Source of the DNA: Planctomycetaceae bacterium TMED10 | Lineage (GTDB): Bacteria; Planctomycetota; Planctomycetia; Pirellulales; UBA7805 | DNA length: 12,278 nt | Reading direction: 5' to 3' | Assembly (NCBI GenBank): GCA_002168195.1 | Contig: NHBP01000108.1 | Location: forward strand, 1-12,278 | Position numbers and translations under genes: made by a program | Shown here: positions 1-6,462 of the stretch, in pieces | Layout of the letters: every line of letters begins with the position of its first letter | How positions within the stretch are numbered: the first letter of the stretch is position 1 | The notes under the pieces: model-generated | Database searches by the model: none | Told to the model about the DNA's origin: nothing | Seen by the model: only the letters and a program-made list of their open reading frames with translations

Positions 1-805
1 GATCACCTTCGGCGTCGGTTTGAGCGAGTTTTACAAGCGGACCGATATCGGCAATTTTATTGCCGCTCAAATAAGTGGAATACATCCCGTTACCCGGCGG
101 GATTGAAGAAACATCCGAAATCAGATTGCCGGCAAGGCCGAGTTGACTCAGTCTTTTCAACGCTGCCACCGGGGAGATGTCTTCAATTTTATTACGACTT
201 AAATCCAACGACCAGAGTTTTTGTAGAGCCGCTACCGGTTCGATGGAGACGATGGAATTCCCGGCTGCATAAAGGCTGTTCAGGGCAACGCAATTCTCCA
301 GCCCGTCGAGTGATTTGACTTGATTGTTTTCCAGGTTGAGATACTGCAGTTTTTTCAGGTCACCGAGACACGATGGATTATTGACCTGATTGTCGGCCAG
401 GTCGAGTAATTGAATACTTCCGCAGTTCCGCAGCGGCGTGACGTCAATAATCTCATTTCCGGCTAATTTCGCGTCACCCAGATTGATGCAGTGTTCCAGG
501 CCCGTGAGATCCCGTATTCCTTTTTTATTGGCGTCCAGCGACCAGACGTTTTTCAGGTCGTCCATCGTGATCTCTTCGCCGTCGACTTGTCGGCGACGCT
601 TGATTTCGAGGATGACTTTGCGTAATTCGGGGTCAGGCACCAGGTTGACCGCCTTCGGTGCATCGTCCTCGTTCGCATCGCTCTTTTCAGCGGATGCTGT
701 CTCGGGCGGTGTTTCCTTTTTGTCCTGCTTCTCGTCGGCGTGTAAGAGTGAGACGCTCAGAAAGACAAAGGCGAGGAGTGTGAAAATGGCTTTAGAGGCA
801 GTCAT
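1..805 (-). CDS. Exported leucine-rich-repeat protein (3' end missing)
   Basis: The reading frame opens at an ATG at 805 with GGAG about 7 nt upstream and stays open to the left edge, so the C-terminus is missing (268 codons visible). Residues 1-23 form a signal peptide (hydrophobic run LLAFVFLSVSLL ending LHA-DE). A charged Lys/Glu/Asp-rich linker runs to about residue 50, followed by a helical lead-in (VPDPELRKVILEIK). From about residue 85 there are eight 22-residue LRRs of the SDS22/internalin type, pattern LxxLxLxxNxIxDIxxLxxL (for example LWSLDLSRNKIEDISPVAAL). Such proteins are usually extracytoplasmic binding scaffolds; no partner or enzymatic domain is visible. It is the last visible member of a minus-strand run, 132 nt after the thioredoxin-fold gene. 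Cell-surface or periplasmic recognition is inferred only. Confidence 0.85.
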   Translation of the reverse strand, partial: MTASKAIFTLLAFVFLSVSLLHADEKQDKKETPPETASAEKSDANEDDAPKAVNLVPDPELRKVILEIKRRRQVDGEEITMDDLKNVWSLDANKKGIRDLTGLEHCINLGDAKLAGNEIIDVTPLRNCGSIQLLDLADNQVNNPSCLGDLKKLQYLNLENNQVKSLDGLENCVALNSLYAAGNSIVSIEPVAALQKLWSLDLSRNKIEDISPVAALKRLSQLGLAGNLISDVSSIPPGNGMYSTYLSGNKIADIGPLVKLAQTDAEGD

Positions 806-937
806 GAAAAGCTCCTGGAAACGTTAGCCGGGCAAGGGTTATGGGCAACGAGGCGGGGTGTCGGCTCGAGTCGTCTGGCGTTCGAAGCGACCACTTGATT
901 CTTGCCGAAATACCCCACATTCGTCAATGCCGCGCTT

Positions 938-1525
938 TTAGCTGGTCTGCGGAAAGTATTCCGGTTCTTGTCCGTCGATCCATTTAATATTGCAGCCAAG
1001 ACTCGGTTTTTGGTTTTCTGCGGCCGCTTTCCCTTCGAGAGTCGCATCCAATGCGGTTCGAAGATCAACACCTGTTACGGGAATTCCACTTTCCGGCCGG
1101 CTATCATCTAATTGGCCGCGGTAGGTGAGTCGTAGCTGTGAATCGAAGACAAAAAAATCAGGCGTGCAGGCGGCGCGATACGATTTAGCGACCGCTTGGT
1201 CCGCATCATAAAGGTAGGGGAAGATGTAACCGCGTTCCTCCGCTTCACGCACCATTTGTTCGGGCGAGTCTGCCGGATGGGTACTTACATCGTTGGAGCT
1301 GATGGCGATTACGGAAACACCTTTCTCGGCATATTCGCGGCCAAGAATCGATAATTGGTCGGCGACGTGTTTGACATAGGGACAGTGATTACAAATGAAC
1401 ATCACCAACAATGCGGGCGCATCGGCAGAATCGGCGAGCGAAACCATCTGTCCGTCAACATTGAGAAGTGAAAAAGACGGAGCCTTAGACCCGATCGGCA
1501 GCATCGTACTTTCGGTTTTGACCAT
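938..1525 (-). CDS. Thioredoxin-fold / AhpC-TSA family protein with CNHCPY motif
   Basis: A 195-residue cytosolic protein (no signal peptide) of the peroxiredoxin/thioredoxin-like superfamily. The N-terminus has the AhpC/TSA opening (IGSKAPSFSLLNVDG). Strand beta1 leads into CNHCPY at residues 45-50, a CxxC redox pair with Cys45 and Cys48. CTPDFFVFD at 120-128 contains the cis-proline (Pro122), and a further conserved-looking Cys178 lies in LGCNIKW near the C-terminus. The expected role is thiol-disulfide exchange or peroxide/thiol metabolism; the substrate is unknown. Start choice: an upstream in-frame TTG at 1540 would overlap the ribosome binding site itself (GGAG at 1535-1538, 9 nt from the ATG at 1525), so the ATG is preferred. 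It begins 39 nt after the FG-GAP gene and may be cotranscribed with it. Confidence 0.85.
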   Translation of the reverse strand: MVKTESTMLPIGSKAPSFSLLNVDGQMVSLADSADAPALLVMFICNHCPYVKHVADQLSILGREYAEKGVSVIAISSNDVSTHPADSPEQMVREAEERGYIFPYLYDADQAVAKSYRAACTPDFFVFDSQLRLTYRGQLDDSRPESGIPVTGVDLRTALDATLEGKAAAENQKPSLGCNIKWIDGQEPEYFPQTS

Positions 1526-1534
1526 CGATGTTTT

Positions 1535-1538
1535 CTCC
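1535..1538 (-). promoter_or_regulatory. Ribosome binding site that decides the thioredoxin-fold start
   Basis: GGAG lies 9 nt before the ATG at 1525. The alternative TTG start at 1540 directly precedes this GGAG, which makes it more likely a leader base triplet than a start codon. Confidence 0.6.
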
Positions 1539-1564
1539 AAAAAATTCAGATTGCAGTATGCAAT

Positions 1565-2890
1565 TCAATAGAGTGTGAAATTGACCCCGCATCCACAATT
1601 CGCTGGGGTCACTCCGTTTTTATTTTCAAATACATGGGCTGCCAGCGGATCAGAGGTAATGATGGTGATGTCGCAAATGCCATCGGCGGTCATATCTCCA
1701 CGAAGGAGGGCGCCTCCTCGAGCTCCCGTATTGAACGTGGCAATTCGTTGTCCCTTTTGATCGATGATACCCCGGTCGGCTGAAACGATGATCTCATTGA
1801 TGCCATCCCCCGTCCAGTCGACCAGATCGTGGATTCGACTTGATTCAAGGATTATTTTTCCTAACACGTTGCCACTCGAATCCATCACCCAGAGCGGGTT
1901 CTTTCCCTCAGGCTCGTGGGCGATGTCGACTAACAGATGCTCTCCGGCAAGATGGGGAAATATTTTGCCGATTTGCACAGACTCGAAATGATGGCCGGGT
2001 CGCTCCCAAAGAATCTTCCCATTCCCATCGACGCAGGCAATATTATCGTCACCACAGCATGTAAGAATCAAACGAAAGTCTTCGGGAGTTTTTCCGCGCT
2101 GCAGGACGCGGCAACAGTCGAGATGCCCATGGGATTGGTCCATGACCTTTGAGCGATAAACCCAACGCGTCGTACCATCACTGTTAAGCATGACGTAGCC
2201 GGCCATGATTTCATCTTTTCCGTCACCATCCAAATCAATCGGTCGAGGCTGGTGAGCGGTGGGGAACCCGCCTGGCTTCCACTGGCCGCCCCAGAGTTGT
2301 TTCCCGGAATAATCATATGCCCAGATTCTTCGATAACGATCTTTCACGATGATTTCTTGGGGGCGTTCTTGACCCGAGAGATTGACGAAGACCAAGCAAT
2401 CGGTGGCCCGCTCCGGAATCGGGAAACGTCTTTTTTCTTTGCCAGTCTTCCCGTCCAGTTCGACCAGTTCGCCGCGTGTGAGCAAGATAACCTCATTGGT
2501 CCCATCGCCGTCCCAGTCGTAAATCTGGAGTGCCACATCGTAGCCGTTATAAGCGTCCCCCTCCTCGGGGTTGCCCCATTTCCAGAGCACGCTTCCATCG
2601 AGTCGATGGGCGACGGCGGAGGAGGTGTAGTGAATGCCATCATTGTATTTATTTTTCGCCGATACGATTTCGGCTGAACCGTCTCCGTCGAGATCTCCGG
2701 TAACGCACCAGTTGCCACCATATTCGGCATCAATTGGAATCGACCTCCAGGGAGTGATGACCGGTGCGTTTGCTTTGTCAGGACCGGGATCGACTGTCTG
2801 AAACTGCAAGCGATCTCGTTCTCCGGACACAGGAGTAGCGATGGCAACGATGAGCAATGCACTGGGGAATAATATGGAAAATTTGAGCAT
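1565..2890 (-). CDS. Exported FG-GAP/VCBS-type beta-propeller protein
   Basis: A 441-residue protein with a signal peptide (residues 1-23, hydrophobic core FPSALLIVAIATPV, cleavage near VSG-ER). The mature part carries repeated calcium-loop motifs of FG-GAP/VCBS propeller blades: DLDGDGSAEIV (67-76), DWDGDGTNEVILL (125-137), DLDGDGKDEIM (219-229), DWTGDGINEIIV (358-369) and the decayed GDMTADGICDITI (398-410). Between them are PQQ/WD-like strands such as DGSVLWKW and GKILWERPG. Two Cys pairs (259-260 and 278-279) and a C-terminal NCGCG are visible. The fold predicts an extracytoplasmic, calcium-stabilised seven- or eight-bladed propeller. Similar folds occur in polysaccharide lyases and in non-catalytic binding proteins, and I cannot tell which from sequence alone. 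The ribosome binding site is weak (AAGG 9 nt upstream). Confidence 0.85.
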   Translation of the reverse strand: MLKFSILFPSALLIVAIATPVSGERDRLQFQTVDPGPDKANAPVITPWRSIPIDAEYGGNWCVTGDLDGDGSAEIVSAKNKYNDGIHYTSSAVAHRLDGSVLWKWGNPEEGDAYNGYDVALQIYDWDGDGTNEVILLTRGELVELDGKTGKEKRRFPIPERATDCLVFVNLSGQERPQEIIVKDRYRRIWAYDYSGKQLWGGQWKPGGFPTAHQPRPIDLDGDGKDEIMAGYVMLNSDGTTRWVYRSKVMDQSHGHLDCCRVLQRGKTPEDFRLILTCCGDDNIACVDGNGKILWERPGHHFESVQIGKIFPHLAGEHLLVDIAHEPEGKNPLWVMDSSGNVLGKIILESSRIHDLVDWTGDGINEIIVSADRGIIDQKGQRIATFNTGARGGALLRGDMTADGICDITIITSDPLAAHVFENKNGVTPANCGCGVNFTLY

Positions 2891-3020
2891 AAAAAAGGGC
2901 CTTGGCTTGGTGAGCGGCAGAGGGATGAAAAGCAGGAAGGTTTAAAAGCGATTATGAACGTGCGGATAATTTAACATGCACGTCCGTTCCGAAAAACGTC
3001 GATCCTGGGTCACTCGTTCT

Positions 3021-3950
3021 TTAGAGGGGGACAACCCTGATAAACGCACCATCAGCCTCCCGCGATTGTCCGATAATAACGCGTTGCTCGCCGCTTCCAC
3101 TTTGCTCAAGCAATCCAGCGATCTCGATTTTTTCACCCAATAAAGCGTGCCCCGTGTAGGTAGCGCTATAGGTGATCACTTCCTCAACCGATTCATGTGC
3201 GACCTTCCAGCACGCAGGCGTGTGGAATGCGCGGCTGTCATCCGTTACGCGGGTAACTAGTTGTATCTTGCCTTTCTTTTGCCAGGCCCTGAGGTCTTCG
3301 CTTTCGGATGGGCAAACCAGACTGATATCAATTTTCGTACTTTCGATCATCGCCTTGTTATGTTTGCGTTGTTCATGCCAGAGGTAGTTATCAAATGGTA
3401 GGCCACAAGATCGACGCCGATAGGTTTCCCTCCAGTCATCAAGGGTAAGCGGCGTGAAGGGCCCCGCAGCATGTTGAAATAACTGCCGTACTGTTTGAAA
3501 CATGGACTCGTCATAGCAGACCAGATCAACATCTGAATCCGGTTTCTCGGCCCCCAGCAGTAGCGATCCACTCACGCCCAGGCATCCGCGATCGATACCG
3601 TCGTCAATCAGGTAGTCGATCGCCCGCCTTGCTGTGCCCCGAATCGTTGCCGGTTTCGATTCGCACTGAAGTTGTGTGATCCCGTCGCGTGCAGCGCGGT
3701 GCGTGAGTATGTGTTCTTCAGGAACCGCGTGGATGACGGTATCTCGCAATTTGGAATGGAAAAGATATTGAGGATAATCGCGTTGCAAGACGATCGTGGC
3801 ATCGTGGGTCGAAATCTTTTCCCAATTACCGTCCTGATTCTGGAAATAACGAAAACAGCAGGCGATTTGACCATCCTCGATCCCAGAATCGACGACTGCA
3901 AATGCAAGACCTTCTGGTGTAATGAGATAATCACGGGGCAATATCTGCAC
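3021..3950 (-). CDS. Nucleotidyltransferase-fold protein (pol-beta superfamily)
   Basis: A 309-residue soluble protein. The centre shows the pol-beta-type nucleotidyltransferase signature: GVSGSLLLG (125-133, with the Gly-Ser pair 128-129) followed by PDSDVDLVCY (137-146), where Asp140 and Asp142 are the expected metal ligands. The N-terminal ~100 residues (opening ILPRDYLITPEGLAFAVVD) and the C-terminal part (TYTGHALLGEKIEIAGLLEQ, then RVIIGQSREADGAF) flank the catalytic core. From memory this three-part arrangement resembles a stand-alone predicted nucleotidyltransferase family common in archaea; I could not search for it. Substrate unknown. The start is GTG (position 3950) with only a weak upstream GGA, and no nearby ATG would keep the N-terminal motif. 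A 12-bp hairpin sits about 20 nt upstream. There are 130 nt to the FG-GAP gene. Confidence 0.8.
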   Translation of the reverse strand: MQILPRDYLITPEGLAFAVVDSGIEDGQIACCFRYFQNQDGNWEKISTHDATIVLQRDYPQYLFHSKLRDTVIHAVPEEHILTHRAARDGITQLQCESKPATIRGTARRAIDYLIDDGIDRGCLGVSGSLLLGAEKPDSDVDLVCYDESMFQTVRQLFQHAAGPFTPLTLDDWRETYRRRSCGLPFDNYLWHEQRKHNKAMIESTKIDISLVCPSESEDLRAWQKKGKIQLVTRVTDDSRAFHTPACWKVAHESVEEVITYSATYTGHALLGEKIEIAGLLEQSGSGEQRVIIGQSREADGAFIRVVPL

Positions 3951-3971
3951 AATTGATCCGGATGTTTGCGT

Positions 3972-4004
3972 GACTGCTATGAATGAAAAGTGTTCGTAGC
4001 AGTC
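3972..4004. other. Inverted repeat / hairpin upstream of the nucleotidyltransferase gene
   Basis: GACTGCTATGAA (3972-3983) pairs with TTCGTAGCAGTC (3993-4004): 12 pairs with one internal mismatch (wobble-compatible on one strand) around a 9-nt loop. It lies 21 nt before the GTG start at 3950 and 75 nt after the end of the small ORF at 4080. No U-tract follows on either strand, so a classical intrinsic terminator is unlikely. A protein-binding site or leader-RNA stem is possible. Confidence 0.5.
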
Positions 4005-4079
4005 TAGTCCACCGAATCACTCGCGTGCAGTAGGAGGACAGCTTGTGCGGTGATCAACATCGTGCAGTGCGAGTTGGGC

Positions 4080-4193
4080 TCACTCATCCCCATTGAACAG
4101 GGCACTAATGTAGCTATCCCACTCCAAGTCGGTGACGCCATCGGAGTTGATATTGTGGATCGTTTCATCCATGCGATCGGGTGATTCTTCCAT
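4080..4193 (-). CDS. Small ORF, 37 residues, EF-hand/dockerin-like segment
   Basis: An uncatalogued-looking ORF in a gap between genes: ATG at 4193, TGA at 4080-4082. It has one of the best ribosome binding sites in the window, AGGGG at 4201-4205 with a 7-nt A-rich spacer. The product is very acidic (opening MEESPDRMDE). It contains NINSDGVTDLEWDSYISALF, which lines up with the calcium loop and following helix of EF-hand/dockerin repeats (compare DxNxDGxVxxxEF), but with one loop residue missing, so calcium binding is uncertain. It ends NGDE. There is no signal peptide or membrane segment. It could be a genuine microprotein or the remnant of a larger dockerin-like protein. A 9-bp tandem repeat abuts its ribosome binding site. 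Confidence 0.45.
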   Translation of the reverse strand: MEESPDRMDETIHNINSDGVTDLEWDSYISALFNGDE

Positions 4194-4200
4194 TTTTCTT

Positions 4201-4205
4201 CCCCT
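4201..4205 (-). promoter_or_regulatory. Strong ribosome binding site of the 37-residue ORF
   Basis: AGGGG (extended AGGGGAAG) with a 7-nt spacer before ATG 4193. This is the same sequence and spacing as at the PEP-CTERM-like gene (5015-5019, ATG 5007). Confidence 0.5.
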
Positions 4206-4240
4206 GTTGCGAATGTTGCGAATGTTGCGAATGTTGCGAA
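4206..4240. repeat. 9-bp tandem repeat (TTGCGAATG, about 3.8 copies)
   Basis: TTGCGAATG occurs three times in perfect tandem followed by a partial TTGCGAA copy. It lies immediately upstream of the ribosome binding site of the small ORF, read on the minus strand as CATTCGCAA units. Being a multiple of three, it would add three residues per copy if translated. No CRISPR-like spacers are present. The rest of this gene-poor stretch (4241-4431) shows only a short palindrome, CTTTTC-CAT-GAAAAG at 4316-4330. Confidence 0.9.
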
Positions 4241-4431
4241 ATACGGTCCGTCAGCGAATCAGATTTGACTGTCCACAAGTAGATTGCCATCAAGGAATGG
4301 AACCGGACATATTTTCTTTTCCATGAAAAGACAGCTGTTTTCACGTGCCGCACTCTATGAGGCGCGATCCAAACCAATCGAGAAAGCGATAAGAGAATAT
4401 TTGCCTGTGGATTCTGATTAACCGAGCAGCA

Positions 4432-5007
4432 TTAAACCAGCAGCAAAGCCATGGCGAGGACGGTTACAGAAAATCCCAGGAATCGGCGCACCGATCGGAA
4501 AAGCAGGCTTCCCCCGAGCGCAAGCGATAACAGCAGTCCGGTGCTCGGCTCGGGCACCGCGTAGGTGGGGGAATCGAATTGAAAATACAACTGTTCGATA
4601 GCCACAAAGGAGGGGTTATTTGGTGCGTTATATGTAATCGCTCCGACTGTCCACGGTTCATTACGCAGGATTGCCGGGCCGTACTCGAAGTTGCTTAAAG
4701 GTTCCCCAACGTCCCACACCATGAAAAGCGCGTTTTCAGGACTACCGTTTGCGTCATCAAAGAGCACCGCAAATGCATCGGGAGCGTCCAGACCGGCATC
4801 GAGCCAATGGTTGGCCGAAAATCCGACGCTGGGTACATTCGGCTGATTCTGCGTGTCGAAACTGCTCCAATTGTGGGTCGATGCAGCCTCGAACAGGTCG
4901 TCGTGTGAATCAAAGGCGGCCCAGTGTTCACTGGCTGCGGGATCGGATGCCGATCCTTGCGGGATTTCCATCCAACTGGTTCCCGACCAGTCTTTGTAGT
5001 GCGGCAT
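4432..5007 (-). CDS. PEP-CTERM-like protein lacking a signal peptide; possibly degenerate
   Basis: 191 residues from ATG 5007, which has AGGGG 7 nt upstream; an in-frame ATG at 5025 would add six residues but has no ribosome binding site. The body is rich in Asp, Ser, Asn and Trp and looks like a secreted beta-rich domain. VPEPST at residues 151-156 is followed by a hydrophobic segment (GLLLSLALGGSLLF) and basic residues (RSVRR), the tripartite PEP-CTERM sorting signal recognised by exosortases. Two things are wrong. The N-terminus (MPHYKDWSGTSW) has no export signal, though such proteins normally carry one. After RSVRR the chain continues into a second hydrophobic stretch (FLGFSVTVLAMALLLV) instead of ending. 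No frame in the 160 nt upstream supplies a convincing signal peptide. It may be a 5'-truncated gene. No exosortase is in the window. Confidence 0.7.
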   Translation of the reverse strand: MPHYKDWSGTSWMEIPQGSASDPAASEHWAAFDSHDDLFEAASTHNWSSFDTQNQPNVPSVGFSANHWLDAGLDAPDAFAVLFDDANGSPENALFMVWDVGEPLSNFEYGPAILRNEPWTVGAITYNAPNNPSFVAIEQLYFQFDSPTYAVPEPSTGLLLSLALGGSLLFRSVRRFLGFSVTVLAMALLLV

Positions 5008-5064
5008 CTGTTTTCCCCTGGCCATGCACGATCATTATGAATGTTCTATCAGTCTAATTTATGA

Positions 5065-5077
5065 GCGGAGCCTCCGC
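5065..5077. repeat. Short perfect palindrome GCGGAG-C-CTCCGC
   Basis: A six-base inverted repeat with a single central base lies between the downstream oxygenase (stop at 5168) and the PEP-CTERM-like gene. It is too tight for a stable RNA hairpin using all pairs; a dimeric protein site or chance are equally possible. The adjacent 5090-5140 stretch is A/T-rich and contains TATGAT (minus strand, 5108-5113), a possible -10 element without a clear -35. Confidence 0.35.
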
Positions 5078-5167
5078 AACGATTTGGCGCGAGACAAAAT
5101 AATGAAAATCATAAAAAACTTGCAAAAACTCTGCTGTTTTGACGGATTCTCTAACGCGTGGCCCCGT

Positions 5168-5662
5168 TTAGATGCAGTGCATCACGATCGAATAGCGGGT
5201 ACCGGACTGAACAGGGCGAATTCCATGGAGCACATTTCCACTAAAGACGACGGCGTCGCCTGTGGTAAGGGGGATCTCGGTTTCTGTGCCATCCTGGGCA
5301 ATCGATATGAACGTTCCACCCTCGAAGCGGTCGTTGAGCGCGGCGGTGAAAGATACGAGGCTACGGTCTTCGTGTGGCGCAAGGTCTGGTCGAGCATCGG
5401 CAGCATATTTGCGGATATAGATGGCATATTTTTGAATTTTAATTTCGGGCCGCAACAGTACGATTCGTTCATGCAATCGTGTTGAGGCCATCTGGCCCGC
5501 ATTGGTTGTTAAGACCTCTAATTCCCAGGCGGGTTGATCATCGACCGAATCCTTCTCGACATTCCACATCTGCGTTTCGGCAAAGTCGATCATCTGCCGG
5601 CATTCCTGCGGGGAAAAAACCCTGGCAAGCACCGTCGGTGGCAGATGAAACGTTGAGCTCAT
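5168..5662 (-). CDS. 2-oxoglutarate/Fe(II)-dependent oxygenase, prolyl-4-hydroxylase-like
   Basis: A 164-residue cytosolic protein consisting almost entirely of the double-stranded beta-helix fold. The iron triad is visible: His97 and Asp99 in APHEDRSLVSFTAALND, and the distal His146 in GDAVVFSGNVLHGIRPV. Arg156 in SGTRYSIVM is the expected 2-oxoglutarate carboxylate ligand. The FEGGTF segment and the GDAVVFSG strand are typical of the prolyl 4-hydroxylase/2OG-FeII superfamily. The N-terminal SPQECRQMIDFAE helix matches the usual lead-in. The reaction would be hydroxylation coupled to decarboxylation of 2-oxoglutarate; the substrate (protein, peptide or small molecule) is not indicated. Its ATG overlaps the TGA of the preceding oxygenase gene (ATGA, 5659-5662), so translation is probably coupled and the two products are likely made together. 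Confidence 0.88.
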   Translation of the reverse strand: MSSTFHLPPTVLARVFSPQECRQMIDFAETQMWNVEKDSVDDQPAWELEVLTTNAGQMASTRLHERIVLLRPEIKIQKYAIYIRKYAADARPDLAPHEDRSLVSFTAALNDRFEGGTFISIAQDGTETEIPLTTGDAVVFSGNVLHGIRPVQSGTRYSIVMHCI

Positions 5663-6363
5663 GCGTTGAATTTTTTCCAGTGCGAAAGGTTCGGTAGGGC
5701 GAATTCATGACCGGTTGCATCTTTCAGCGTCACGATCACATCTGCCGAAATCGAGATTCTCGGTGTATCGGATTGGTGTGGTTCGGTTGCATGAACCGTT
5801 TTCGACGGAAAGATTACCAGATCGCCTTCGTCGATATCGATAAGCGTGGTCGATGAGTTGCTCCCGGTGCGCGGACCTTTGAAGAGAGATGCCATCTTCG
5901 ACTCAAAGATTCCGGGAATAAATTCGTTGGGTGCATCAGACTTTAAAAATGCTAGCCGTCCGCCATCGGGCGGTTTCTGCAGATAGTAGGCAACACTCAG
6001 ATGGCTTTGCAAATGAGCGTGCCGGTTGACGCGTTCGTTTTTCTCTGCGACCACGCCCCAGGATCGTGTGGCATACAGGTCAAACTGACCTGCATCGATG
6101 CCCATTTCGCCAATATAAGCTGCCAGTCCACGCGCGATGTTTGCAAACAGGGACGCAAAAAGTGGATCCTCATGCAGAAAAGCGTGGCCTTTCACATCGC
6201 CGGTCCAGGCAGAGATGGCACTTTGCGGCGGCTCGGAATCACGACGCATCTGCAGAATACGATCGATCCAGGTCTGACGCATGTCCGGGGCGTTTTCAGA
6301 TGCAGGAGGAAATCCTAAAGGCAGACAGAATACGGTCAGAGGAAAGAGCTCAATTTTTTTCAT
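5659..6363 (-). CDS. Putative 2OG-Fe(II) oxygenase (TIGR02466-like)
   Basis: 234 residues from ATG 6363. An in-frame ATG at 6393 would add ten residues but has no ribosome binding site, and the family opens with an ...LFPTPVF-like strand, here KKIELFPLTVFCLPLG. The core RVNRHAHLQSHLSVAYYLQKP (111-131) resembles the 'H.H....LSG.YYL..P' block of the TIGR02466 group of predicted 2OG-Fe(II) oxygenases. The distal metal and 2OG-binding strand is GDLVIFPSKTVHATEP (180-195, His191) followed by PRISISADV (Arg202). The proximal ligands lie in the His115/His117 region but cannot be assigned firmly. It is the first gene of a two-gene oxygenase unit, divergent from the VOC gene with about 99 nt between starts. 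Substrate unknown. It shares little sequence with its partner, so a recent duplication is unlikely. Confidence 0.8.
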   Translation of the reverse strand: MKKIELFPLTVFCLPLGFPPASENAPDMRQTWIDRILQMRRDSEPPQSAISAWTGDVKGHAFLHEDPLFASLFANIARGLAAYIGEMGIDAGQFDLYATRSWGVVAEKNERVNRHAHLQSHLSVAYYLQKPPDGGRLAFLKSDAPNEFIPGIFESKMASLFKGPRTGSNSSTTLIDIDEGDLVIFPSKTVHATEPHQSDTPRISISADVIVTLKDATGHEFALPNLSHWKKFNA

Positions 6364-6394
6364 AAATAGCCGTCCCGCGTGTGGACAGGTCATC

Positions 6395-6424
6395 TTGGAA
6401 AGGGGAATATCATTGTTCTATAGC
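6395..6424 (+). promoter_or_regulatory. Candidate sigma-70-type promoter for the VOC gene
   Basis: TTGGAA (6395-6400), an 18-nt spacer and TATAGC (6419-6424), each 4 of 6 to consensus, lie in the divergent intergenic region about 40 nt upstream of ATG 6463. Weak by itself; placed mainly because of its position. Confidence 0.25.
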
Positions 6425-6462
6425 ATACTCCCTGCGAATCCTTGCAACAGGTGGCGATACCG

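Noticed and set aside
438..827. 129-codon plus-strand ORF
   Set aside because: It is antisense to the LRR gene, starts at GTG, and its sequence is the shadow of the signal peptide and LRR codons; no ribosome binding site or recognisable domain.
2958..2983. ACGTGC...GCACGT inverted repeat between the nucleotidyltransferase and FG-GAP genes
   Set aside because: Only 6 bp with a 14-nt loop and no U-tract; compatible with chance.
4206..4240. CRISPR-like array
   Set aside because: Units are 9 bp and directly abutting with no spacers; no cas genes nearby.
4165..4377. Minus-strand ORF containing SQHSQHSQHSQ
   Set aside because: The run is only the translation of the 9-bp repeat; the ORF has no good ribosome binding site and overlaps the better supported 37-residue ORF in another frame.
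5024..5485. 153-codon plus-strand ORF
   Set aside because: It is antisense to the prolyl-4-hydroxylase-like gene, whose catalytic motifs are intact on the minus strand.
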